From Chitinophagales bacterium (lineage in GTDB: Bacteria; Bacteroidota; Bacteroidia; Chitinophagales; Chitinophagaceae): a stretch of DNA of 52,734 nt. Under the pieces are notes generated by a model. The model saw nothing but the letters and a program-made list of their open reading frames with translations, ran no database searches and was not told the origin of the DNA. Positions 46,170 through 52,734 of the stretch are shown piece by piece (the stretch's first letter is position 1; every line of letters starts with the position of its first letter). Made by a program: the position numbers and the translations under genes. The DNA is taken from positions 1 through 52,734 of the forward strand of contig JAJPKJ010000029.1 of assembly GCA_021323755.1 (NCBI GenBank), written 5' to 3'.

Positions 46170-46730
46170 TTAAATAGTTACATGGTATATTCTTGCCGGG
46201 GAAACTCTGCTGCCGTGCGATTTACAGCAATCGCTCATCATGCCTGTCTGATAACATGGCATCGAAGTATAGGCGCTGTATTTTTTAAATTCTTTTGCTG
46301 CAACAAAATCCTTGTCAATTATCTGCAATCGATTTTCACCATTGAGTGTTTGCGATTTGACATGCATAAAATGAAAATATGTTCCATCGATAAGAGCGTG
46401 CTGGTCGTTTTCAATTTTAAGATCGTGTAGATTTTCTATAATCCAGAATTTTGCAATTGAAAAGCCAGCATCTTCCACTTTTTTCTTGATCAGATCAATA
46501 TCAATGATTACATTTTTTTTGAAAGTGATCTGAAAAATATTCTTATTCAGGTCCGTGTTAACTGCTTCAATAAACGGAATTGTCTTCAGCGCTTTATTTA
46601 TGGCATTACTGCACAAAGAGCAGGTTAAACCACTCGCCTGGAATTCTGCTTTTTCCAATTGCGCATGCGTTAAGGATGGAAAGAATATAATTAGGAAAAG
46701 CAAGCTGCTTTTTATTAATCGTGTTTTCAT
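46170..46730 (-). CDS. Exported HMA-domain metal-binding protein
   Basis: 186-residue exported protein. Signal peptide (residues 1-23, ending LTHAQ) is followed by a heavy-metal-associated ferredoxin-like domain with the CxxC pair at Cys37/Cys40 (SGLTCSLCSNAINKAL). The C-terminal third is not HMA and ends in a Cys/Met/His-rich stretch with Cys168, Cys177 and Cys178 (MPCYQTGMM, DCCKSHG), which could form a second metal site. Copper is a likely ligand; others are possible. It lies between the HYC_CC_PP gene and the outer-membrane protein gene. Confidence 0.85.
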   Translation of the reverse strand: MKTRLIKSSLLFLIIFFPSLTHAQLEKAEFQASGLTCSLCSNAINKALKTIPFIEAVNTDLNKNIFQITFKKNVIIDIDLIKKKVEDAGFSIAKFWIIENLHDLKIENDQHALIDGTYFHFMHVKSQTLNGENRLQIIDKDFVAAKEFKKYSAYTSMPCYQTGMMSDCCKSHGSRVSPARIYHVTI

Positions 46731-46812
46731 AAAAATCTTTTAGTGAAAAAAATAAAATTGTTCTCAGTTGTTCTACTGGAAACGAAATGATACCCATACT
46801 AATCAGATAAGA

Positions 46813-47196
46813 TCAAATTCTGAAAACACAATCATGGAGATAAACGGCAGTAAGTCGTTTATCAGGGGGAGAATGATACTGAAGCGTTTTTATTTTTTCC
46901 AGTCCCTGTGTGGGTTGGGTGAGGTTGATATCAAAAACCTGGATCAGCGCCTGAACTTGCGCCAGCTGAATGTTTGCTTTTGTAGTTTGCTGATCATCAG
47001 TGAGCCTTACTATTTTAAATTCGTTATGGCAGCATCCTTTTTTATTTTCCATGCCACAGCGATCACAAACTTTGCTGTCTTTGTAACGGTAATCAATATT
47101 GATTACATGACCCATGCAATAATGAATATTCATTGCTACACCGGACGCAAGGAGTAAATAAGCAAAAGATAATATGATTGCAAGAATTCTTTTCAT
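46813..47196 (-). CDS. HYC_CC_PP family protein
   Basis: 127-residue exported protein of the small Bacteroidota family named for its motifs. The N-terminus is a signal or anchor segment (residues 1-21). H25-Y26-C27 is the HYC motif, Cys44 and Cys47 with Cys55-Cys56 make the CC region (CDRCGMENKKGCCHN), and YHSPPDKRLTAV is the PP motif near residue 105. The function is unknown; six cysteines and several histidines point to metal or redox chemistry. A TTG / TAnnTTTG promoter sits just upstream. It is the first of a four-gene run with HMA, outer-membrane and TlpA genes. Confidence 0.85.
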   Translation of the reverse strand: MKRILAIILSFAYLLLASGVAMNIHYCMGHVINIDYRYKDSKVCDRCGMENKKGCCHNEFKIVRLTDDQQTTKANIQLAQVQALIQVFDINLTQPTQGLEKIKTLQYHSPPDKRLTAVYLHDCVFRI

Positions 47197-47207
47197 CAGT
47201 TACGCTG

Positions 47208-47241
47208 CAAAGTTAATGATCTTTTTGAAAGGGCATAGCAA
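47208..47241 (-). promoter_or_regulatory. Bacteroidota-type promoter of the HYC_CC_PP gene
   Basis: On the minus strand, TTG (47241-47239) and TAACTTTG (47215-47208), spaced by 23 bases, fit the -33 and -7 elements. They lie in the 46-base gap after the porin gene, so the metal genes can be transcribed apart from it. Confidence 0.45.
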
Positions 47242-47242
47242 C

Positions 47243-49285
47243 TTAATTCACGAATGACCAGAAAATTCCGATTCTTATTTGTAAACCTTTGTCCGGATAA
47301 TTGGGTGCGAGGTAATTATAATTGGAAAAACCAAAGCCATTAGCGCCACCGAGCTGAAGGGTGTTCAGATTCTCTACACGTACATAGGCAGTAAAACCAC
47401 GGATGCGAAAATTTACATAGCCGGTAACATCCGGTAAATGCTGATGGATCGTGGTGTCGTTTTGAACAAAGAATTGTCCGTTGGGGGCTGAGTAATTATC
47501 TGCCTTGTAGCCCGTGTAATATCTTAGCTCTAGTCCAAAAGTGAGATCGAGATTTCTAAATCCAAAATTTCCTTCGTAAGCAAATTGATTGTGTGTTACC
47601 AATGTTGGAAGATGCACTGGAGTTGCGCCAGCCTGTTGTTGCAGCGTTAATGAGGTTCTCCAAACCAAGTGGCGATGCCACACAAATTTTTTTTCTGCCG
47701 TTATTTGTAGAACATTAAAAGGCGATGACTGTTGATTTTCTTTATAATAATCTGTGAAATAATGATAATTATTAATGAGATAATAATTACCGTATAACTT
47801 AAAATGGTATAATGGCTGATCAAGTACAGCAAATAAATTTGTGAGATTTTCTTTCCCGAAATTTTGTGGCACTCCAAAATTAAAACTGCTTTTCTGATTG
47901 TATACAAAGGAGGGCGACTGATTGGCGTTTTGAAATCCTACCTGTAAATAACCGATCTCTTTGCTAATGTATCGCCTCAGGGTAATAAAGGCGTTATAAT
48001 CTGCAGCATAGGATCCATTTACATAAAATTTTCCATTGGCCTCGATATCCCATTTTTGATTGCGCGTTTTATTCCTGTATTCACCATGAATATAGAAATT
48101 ATAAAAAGAGGTGCTGCTGCTGTCAAATATCCCACCGAGGTATTCAAGTGTTGCCCCGACCTTAATAAACTGTTGCGGATTTTTTGGATCAGGAAATTGA
48201 TATAAGGAAAAATCGTTTAGGATCTGTTTCCAATAATCCTGGCGGTGAAAAGAATCGCTGAAAGAATTAATAACGTACGGGGAGTTGGAGGTAATATAAT
48301 TGTAATGCAAAGCATAATAGGCAGAATCAACTGCATTATCTGCAAATTTATATTTGTATGTGCTGTATTGAAATGTGTGTTCTGCCCTGAACTGCGGATA
48401 AAACAATGGTGTAACCGTGCTATCTGTTACTATTGAATCTTTTTTACCAATGATATCATAGGTCTGCCTCAACATGTATGACGATGTTGAATAAATGGTG
48501 CCGGTAAGATTGCCGGTGGAACCAAATAATCCCGAAGAATAAGCGCTTCCGTTACCAAGATTGGTAGGAACAGTTGTCCTGTCGGTAAACGTATTGGCAT
48601 TCAGATCACTCAAACTTTGTAAGCCTCCATTGTCCGCTGCATTTATTTTGTTCCCTACAAAAATCAAAAATGCCTGGTATCGTTTGTTTGTGGATTGATA
48701 CCAGGAATTAAAGCGATAACTGCTATTATTGGTATTTTGACTTTGATAAGTCCCTGCCGAACTGGTGAGGCGATATTGAAAGGCTGCGTTCCAATTTGGT
48801 TTTATATTTTGGGTGTGAATGATATTAATGAACTGATCTTTTTTGCTTCCCATCAAATAACCCAATTCAGTAAAAGGGCGTGTAGTGTTATAAAATCTTG
48901 TCTCATCAATGGTCAGCAGAAAAGGATCATAAGCGTGAAAGCCCGGATCCCAGCCTGATTTCATAAGGGGAGAGAAAATCAGATTATGAGATGGCGTTCC
49001 ATAATTACCGAGATCGACGTAGTTCCATGGTAAAGGATATTTTTTTGTGAAATCATAGATAGAAGAATCCAATTTTCTTAACCTGCTTGAATCTAAAAAA
49101 CGATAATTAATGGTTATGGAATCTTCAAGCCCCGAGCGATGTTGTAAAGTAGAATCGCTTTTGCTTTTACCATTTTGGGTTTTGAGTCGTGAAATGACAT
49201 CGTTCTGCACCTGGGCATGCAGTTGCAAAGCTGCTACCAGTATGCATCCCAAAACAAGTATTATAATGCGGCTTTTTTTATTCAC
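47243..49285 (-). CDS. Putative porin, large outer-membrane protein
   Basis: 680-residue exported protein of the Bacteroidota putative-porin family. Signal peptide ends LQLHAQV. After a 60-residue polar segment the protein is a long series of beta strands (YPLPWNYVDLGNYGTPSHNLIFSP, cut here at residues 83-106, GYLMGSKKDQF, then many aromatic-edge strands) and ends LQIRIGIFWSFVN with a terminal aromatic strand. It is expected to form a large outer-membrane barrel. The substrate is unknown. It is 65 bases after punA's end region on the same strand and 46 bases before HYC_CC_PP. Confidence 0.85.
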   Translation of the reverse strand: MNKKSRIIILVLGCILVAALQLHAQVQNDVISRLKTQNGKSKSDSTLQHRSGLEDSITINYRFLDSSRLRKLDSSIYDFTKKYPLPWNYVDLGNYGTPSHNLIFSPLMKSGWDPGFHAYDPFLLTIDETRFYNTTRPFTELGYLMGSKKDQFINIIHTQNIKPNWNAAFQYRLTSSAGTYQSQNTNNSSYRFNSWYQSTNKRYQAFLIFVGNKINAADNGGLQSLSDLNANTFTDRTTVPTNLGNGSAYSSGLFGSTGNLTGTIYSTSSYMLRQTYDIIGKKDSIVTDSTVTPLFYPQFRAEHTFQYSTYKYKFADNAVDSAYYALHYNYITSNSPYVINSFSDSFHRQDYWKQILNDFSLYQFPDPKNPQQFIKVGATLEYLGGIFDSSSTSFYNFYIHGEYRNKTRNQKWDIEANGKFYVNGSYAADYNAFITLRRYISKEIGYLQVGFQNANQSPSFVYNQKSSFNFGVPQNFGKENLTNLFAVLDQPLYHFKLYGNYYLINNYHYFTDYYKENQQSSPFNVLQITAEKKFVWHRHLVWRTSLTLQQQAGATPVHLPTLVTHNQFAYEGNFGFRNLDLTFGLELRYYTGYKADNYSAPNGQFFVQNDTTIHQHLPDVTGYVNFRIRGFTAYVRVENLNTLQLGGANGFGFSNYNYLAPNYPDKGLQIRIGIFWSFVN

Positions 49286-49350
49286 TATGAAAAAATATTC
49301 CCGACAAATTAATTAATAACCTGTTGTTGCCGGTTATAAGAAAGTTAATA

Positions 49351-50175
49351 TTACAATTCAGCGATAATTTGTTTAAAAATTGCTGCTAGCTTAGGTTCTG
49401 CATCAGCAGCGGCTTTTAACACTTCTTCATGTGTGATTGTATTTTCCTCTTCGCGTATACCCATGTCCGTTATAACACTCATGGCCACCACACGCAAACC
49501 CATGTGCACCGCGGCGATCACTTCCTGCACCGTGCTCATACCCACTGCATCACCGCCGGCAATATGTAAAAATTTATATTCTGCGCGCGTTTCAAAGGTT
49601 GGCCCGGTAACGCCTGCATATACCCCTTCCTTTAACGGAATGTTCAATTCGGCAGCAATTGTCTTTACTTTAGTGATAAGATGTTTGCTGTAAGGCTCGC
49701 TCATATCCGGGAAACGTAATCCCAATTCACCGTGGTTTTTTCCGAGCAGCGGGTTCACCGTTAACAAACTGATATGATCTCTGATGATCATTAAATCCCC
49801 AACCTGGAAAGAGGGATTTATACCACCCGCCGCATTCGATATTAACAAGGTATCAATTCCCAAGAATTTCATCACCCGGATCGGGAATACGACCTGCTGC
49901 GCAGTATACCCTTCGTAATAATGAAATCTGCCGGACATGGCTACCACGATTTTTCCGTTTAGTTTCCCCAGTATCAATTTACCCTGGTGGCCTTCAACCG
50001 TAGCCACCGGAAAATGCGGAATAATGTTGTAAGGGATCTCTTTTTCAACAATAATTTCATTGGCCAGATTACCAAGCCCGCTTCCCAACACAATACCAGC
50101 CTGCGGCCGATGCGGATATCTTTTTTTGATGAATGCGGTTGCCTCCTGCAATTGCTCAATAATATCAATGCCCAT
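49351..50175 (-). CDS. punA: Purine nucleoside phosphorylase I
   Basis: Phosphorolysis of inosine and guanosine for purine salvage, 274 residues, trimeric class. Phosphate-site glycine loop GIVLGSGLGNLA; FHYYEGYTAQQVVFP; SNAAGGINPSFQVGDLMII; GPTFETRAE; VGMSTVQEVIAA and VITDMG, which binds the base through the Asn/Glu region. It could also act on futalosine-pathway by-product hypoxanthine nucleosides only indirectly. It faces sucC divergently with a 135-base gap and heads the same-strand block leading to the porin. Confidence 0.94.
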   Translation of the reverse strand: MGIDIIEQLQEATAFIKKRYPHRPQAGIVLGSGLGNLANEIIVEKEIPYNIIPHFPVATVEGHQGKLILGKLNGKIVVAMSGRFHYYEGYTAQQVVFPIRVMKFLGIDTLLISNAAGGINPSFQVGDLMIIRDHISLLTVNPLLGKNHGELGLRFPDMSEPYSKHLITKVKTIAAELNIPLKEGVYAGVTGPTFETRAEYKFLHIAGGDAVGMSTVQEVIAAVHMGLRVVAMSVITDMGIREEENTITHEEVLKAAADAEPKLAAIFKQIIAEL

Positions 50176-50198
50176 TAGCGCTGTAATAATTTAAAATG

Positions 50199-50215
50199 TT
50201 GAAGATCTTCTTCAA
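50199..50215. promoter_or_regulatory. Inverted repeat in punA/sucC divergent gap
   Basis: TTGAAGA-tct-TCTTCAA is a perfect 7-bp inverted repeat, 24 bases from the punA start and 96 from the sucC start. It could be an operator or leader hairpin of the sucC transcript. Confidence 0.3.
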
Positions 50216-50310
50216 TAAAAATGGAAATGGCTGCAAATATAAGAAAAGCGCTACGGCAACAGTTTTTGTGTATTCTTTTGTTCTTCATTATTTTCGTTAA
50301 AATATTTATT

Positions 50311-51522
50311 ATGAATCTTCACGAATATCAGGCAAAAGAGCTCTTAAAAAAATATAATGTTCCCGTTCAGGAAGGAATTCCGGTTGATTCAGCAGGCGCG
50401 GCTGAAGAAGCTTACAAACAGATAAAAGTACAAACCGGAAATAGTTTTGCCGTGGTAAAGGCGCAGATACATGCGGGTGGTCGTGGAAAAGGAAAAATTA
50501 TCGGTACAGAACAACGCGGTGTTGCCGTTGGTAAAAGCGCTGAAGAAATCAAACAGATTGCATCCAATATTTTAGGGGGAACATTGGTAACCATTCAAAC
50601 CGGGCCTGCAGGAAAAAAAGTGAATAAGATTTTGGTAGCGCAGGATGTTTATTATCCTGGTCCGATTCCGGTGAAAGAATTTTACCTCTCTTTATTACTG
50701 GATCGGGCAAAAGGACAAAATGTGATCATGTACAGCACAGAAGGCGGGATCGATATTGAAGAAGTGGCGCACAAGACGCCGGAGAAGATTTTTAAAGAAT
50801 GGGTTTACCCGGGCGGCGGATTACAGCCATTCCAGGCAAGAAAAATCGCGTTCAATTTAGGATTGAATGGAGAGGCGTTTAAGAATTGCGTAAAGTTTGT
50901 GACCAATTTGTATAATGCTTATGTGGGATTGGATTGCAGCATGCTTGAGATCAACCCTTTGTTCAAGACAAGTGATGAAAAGATTATCGCTGTTGATTGC
51001 AAAATGAATCTTGATGATAATTCATTAATGCGTCATCCCGATCTTGAAGCGATGCGCGATATTAGCGAAGAAGATCCAACAGAAGTGGAAGCAGGAAAAT
51101 ACAATTTGAATTTTGTAAAACTTGATGGTAATGTGGGTTGCATGGTAAATGGGGCGGGACTTGCGATGGCTACGATGGATATGATAAAGCTCAGTGGTGG
51201 CGAGCCAGCAAATTTTTTGGATGTGGGGGGAACTGCAAATGCGCAAACTGTTGAAGCGGGATTTCGGATTATTTTAAAGGACCCCAAAGTGAAGGCTATT
51301 CTTATTAATATATTCGGCGGCATTGTTCGATGCGACCGTGTTGCCCAAGGAGTGATTGATGCTTACAATTCTATCGGGGATATTTCAGTACCAATTATCG
51401 TTCGCTTGCAGGGAACTAATGCAACTGAAGCAAAAAAACTGATTGAAGAAAGCGGATTAAAAGTTCAGTCGGCTATTTTGCTGAGTGAAGCTGCTGCATT
51501 AGTTAATAAAGCGGTTTCATAA
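50311..51522 (+). CDS. sucC: Succinate-CoA ligase, beta subunit
   Basis: Beta subunit of succinyl-CoA synthetase of the TCA cycle, making ATP or GTP from succinyl-CoA. From ATG 50311 it has 403 residues and begins with the family's MNLHEYQAKELLKKY; earlier in-frame starts add 30 residues not seen in SucC. The ATP-grasp region includes VVKAQIHAGGRGKGK and LEINPLF; the C-terminal ligase domain has NFLDVGGTANAQTVE and INIFGGIVRCDRVAQG. The alpha subunit gene sucD is not in the window, so the two are unlinked or beyond it. The tRNA-Ser gene follows by 72 bases. Confidence 0.95.
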   Translation: MNLHEYQAKELLKKYNVPVQEGIPVDSAGAAEEAYKQIKVQTGNSFAVVKAQIHAGGRGKGKIIGTEQRGVAVGKSAEEIKQIASNILGGTLVTIQTGPAGKKVNKILVAQDVYYPGPIPVKEFYLSLLLDRAKGQNVIMYSTEGGIDIEEVAHKTPEKIFKEWVYPGGGLQPFQARKIAFNLGLNGEAFKNCVKFVTNLYNAYVGLDCSMLEINPLFKTSDEKIIAVDCKMNLDDNSLMRHPDLEAMRDISEEDPTEVEAGKYNLNFVKLDGNVGCMVNGAGLAMATMDMIKLSGGEPANFLDVGGTANAQTVEAGFRIILKDPKVKAILINIFGGIVRCDRVAQGVIDAYNSIGDISVPIIVRLQGTNATEAKKLIEESGLKVQSAILLSEAAALVNKAVS

Positions 51523-51562
51523 GCTCTCTTTAATAAAAAGAAATGTCTTAATCTCCATTTTT

Positions 51563-51590
51563 TTTGGAAGGCAATTAAAAAGTATTTTAG
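51563..51590 (+). promoter_or_regulatory. Possible promoter of tRNA-Ser
   Basis: TTTG at 51563-51566 and TATTTTAG at 51583-51590 (one mismatch to TAnnTTTG), spaced 16 bases, end four bases before the mature tRNA. Confidence 0.3.
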
Positions 51591-51594
51591 TATT

Positions 51595-51684
51595 GGAGAA
51601 GTGCCAGAGCGGTTGAACGGGACTGACTCGAAATCAGTTTTACGCCTAAACAGTGTAACGGGGGTTCGAATCCCTCCTTCTCCG
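51595..51684 (+). tRNA. tRNA-Ser(CGA)
   Basis: A 90-base class II tRNA. Acceptor GGAGAAG (51595-51601) pairs with CTTCTCC (51677-51683). Anticodon stem ACTGA (51622-51626) pairs with TCAGT (51634-51638) around loop CTCGAAA, giving anticodon CGA at 51629-51631, which reads the serine codon UCG. A long variable arm follows, and the T arm is GGGGG-TTCGAAT-CCCTC (one G-U). No CCA is encoded. The last base (discriminator G) touches a reading frame that continues into the toxin domain downstream. Confidence 0.95.
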
Positions 51685-52174
51685 CTGGGGTAATCTGCAG
51701 GTATCGAAAGAATCTCTTGCTGTGCTTAAAAGAGCTGAAGATAACGGAGGTCTTAAGGAAGAATCATCCATTGTAACGAAGACAGGGTTTGTACAATGGG
51801 GCTCCCCGGGAGATGAGCCAAAAATCAAAAACGGTGTTCAAACGGCATCAGATAAACTACCAGAATTATTACCTGGTACCAGCACTAATGATGTTGAAGC
51901 TAGTATCCACTCACATCCATTAAAAGTTCAAGTTGTTGATGATAAAACTTACGGACAGTCTGCTGACTTCCCTTCAGGTGAAGATAAAAAAACCTTCGGC
52001 CAATATAATCGAAACATAATTGTCGGACCTTTAGGACAACTTAGTTCCGTTACCAAGAATCCTGACGGATCACTCAATATACCAAATCGGCCTACAGGTA
52101 TAGCGATCTACGATAATAAGGCAAAACCGGTAATCGATTTGACGAAAAAAGCAGTTGAGAAAATACTTCAATAA
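51685..52174 (+). pseudogene. C-terminal JAB/JAMM toxin domain without N-terminus
   Basis: Encodes the C-terminal toxin tip of a polymorphic (Rhs-type) toxin, of the JAB-like toxin 1 kind: a zinc metalloprotease related to deubiquitinases. The earliest start is GTG 51722 (150 residues), but the frame is open from within the tRNA (51659), and the codons before GTG (WGNLQVSKESLAV) read as a continuation of the domain. No ATG or delivery region exists. JAMM residues are Glu14 (or 13), HSHP at 63-66 and SGED at 85-88, with a longer spacer than canonical JAMM. So it is either a displaced toxin cassette or a fragment created by recombination at the tRNA. A candidate immunity gene follows. Confidence 0.68.
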
Positions 52175-52184
52175 AAATAGAGAA

Positions 52185-52670
52185 ATGAAAAAATATTATG
52201 TACAAATTTGGCTCATTTTAATATTCCTAGTAAAAGTTAACGCTCAAGATGTCGCCACAAAAAACCTTGATTTCATTATCGTCATTGACGATAATATAGC
52301 AATAGGAAGTATTTCGTCACTAAATATTGAATTAGATTCTGAAAAAAGTAAGAAACAAGTAACCGTAAGCTATTACCCAGGAAATTTATCTCTCTCAAGT
52401 CTTGACTATAACACGCTTTTATCGGACAGTATAAAAACGATTTTCTTGAATTTTAATTATTACGAATATTCTAATCAAAATCAAGAAATTTATAACTATG
52501 AAATAGAACTTAAAAAGGAATGGCTAAAAGATTACTTTAACATTCTTAGAATTTATAATCTAAAAAAGAAGAAATATAAAGGAAAATATCGGCCCATCAG
52601 CGTTGGTAAGAACTATAATTATGAGATCACATCGCCAAGCCACTCTTTTAAATTAATTGAGCAAAAATGA
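52185..52670 (+). CDS. Exported protein, candidate immunity protein
   Basis: 161-residue protein from the ATG at 52185, ten bases after the toxin stop. The first 21 residues are a signal peptide ending VKVNAQ. The mature part is Lys/Tyr/Asn-rich and markedly more AT-rich than the rest of the window, with a predicted beta-helix mix (NLDFIIVIDDNIAIGSI, EIELKKEWLKDYFNIL). I recognise no family. Its place next to a toxin domain suggests an immunity or partner protein, though a periplasmic immunity for a cytosolic protease toxin would be unusual. Confidence 0.6.
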   Translation: MKKYYVQIWLILIFLVKVNAQDVATKNLDFIIVIDDNIAIGSISSLNIELDSEKSKKQVTVSYYPGNLSLSSLDYNTLLSDSIKTIFLNFNYYEYSNQNQEIYNYEIELKKEWLKDYFNILRIYNLKKKKYKGKYRPISVGKNYNYEITSPSHSFKLIEQK

Positions 52671-52691
52671 TAACTTATCCAAGAAATTGAT

Positions 52692-52733
52692 CTCCCCCGA
52701 AAATTCTAATTAAGCTGCTTAGAAATATGGGAG
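52692..52733. repeat. Imperfect inverted repeat at the window edge
   Basis: CTCCC (52692-52696) with GGGAG (52729-52733) encloses TTCTAA (52704-52709) and TTAGAA (52719-52724). It could be a terminator of the immunity-like gene or an element end; the window stops here. Confidence 0.25.
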
Positions 52734-52734
52734 G

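Noticed and set aside
46768-47157. Plus-strand 129-codon frame
   Set aside because: Antisense to the HYC_CC_PP gene, whose Cys motifs and promoter are clear.
1-52734. CRISPR arrays, complete insertion sequences, rRNA genes
   Set aside because: No regularly spaced repeats, transposase genes or rRNA-like sequence were seen; the only RNA gene found is tRNA-Ser.
51685-52734. A second copy of the tRNA 3' end as an attachment-site pair
   Set aside because: No repeat of the T-arm/acceptor sequence occurs before the window ends, so an att pair cannot be shown here.

Overview
The window is ordinary chromosome from a member of the Bacteroidota, most likely the Chitinophagaceae or a close relative. 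The evidence is a full-length SprA/Sov translocon of the type IX secretion system next to ruvA, a protein with a CHU_C/type-B T9SS sorting domain, many short lipoproteins with SxC-type lipoboxes, Bacteroidota-only families (DUF4270, DUF4907, HYC_CC_PP, the porin-like 680-residue protein), futalosine-route menaquinone genes, AT-rich DNA and promoter elements of the TTG / TAnnTTTG kind. The phylum is secure; the family is inference.

Layout. 1-639 holds no secure gene. 640-1310 is a LuxR-type response regulator broken by a one-base frameshift. 1388-6696 is a cofactor region: a class IV aminotransferase (PabC-like), photolyase, mqnD and mqnB (menaquinone), two tandem 6-pyruvoyl/carboxy-tetrahydropterin synthases and folE. 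6797-14325 is housekeeping: fabD, a GNAT enzyme, a beta-lactamase-fold serine hydrolase, a Cys/Met-metabolism PLP enzyme, a DinB protein, a lipoprotein, fabH and ruvA. 14370-21611 is sprA, the largest gene. 21689-28222 is a surface-glycan cluster (three glycosyltransferases, a small SDR, a YfhO membrane protein).

28336-35419 carries a small membrane protein overlapping the queuosine-precursor transporter yhhQ, a GNAT enzyme, a papain-family protease, a T9SS cargo protein, an orphan 90-residue protein, and a divergent pair of sugar genes (aldose 1-epimerase, TIM-barrel isomerase). 35437-39908 is an envelope locus (Kelch lipoprotein, DUF4907, DUF4270, outer-membrane protein), followed by a lone LytTR regulator. 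40339-43625 pairs an alpha/beta hydrolase and a class I glutamine amidotransferase with a divergent ATP-grasp-like protein, a candidate uncharacterised amide-ligase locus. 43730-49285 is a metal and envelope region: a CDF exporter, TlpA-like thioredoxin, outer-membrane protein, HMA protein, HYC_CC_PP protein and a large porin.

49351-51522 has purine nucleoside phosphorylase and sucC. A tRNA-Ser(CGA) follows at 51595-51684. Directly abutting its 3' end is the C-terminal JAB/JAMM metalloprotease domain of a polymorphic toxin with no N-terminal part, then a secreted candidate immunity protein. This last kilobase looks like acquired or rearranged DNA.

The most unusual signals are the tRNA/toxin junction, the amidotransferase/ATP-grasp pair, the Cys-rich metal operon, the tandem pterin synthases beside folE, and two interleaved perfect 10-bp inverted repeats just upstream of the glycosyltransferase after sprA.
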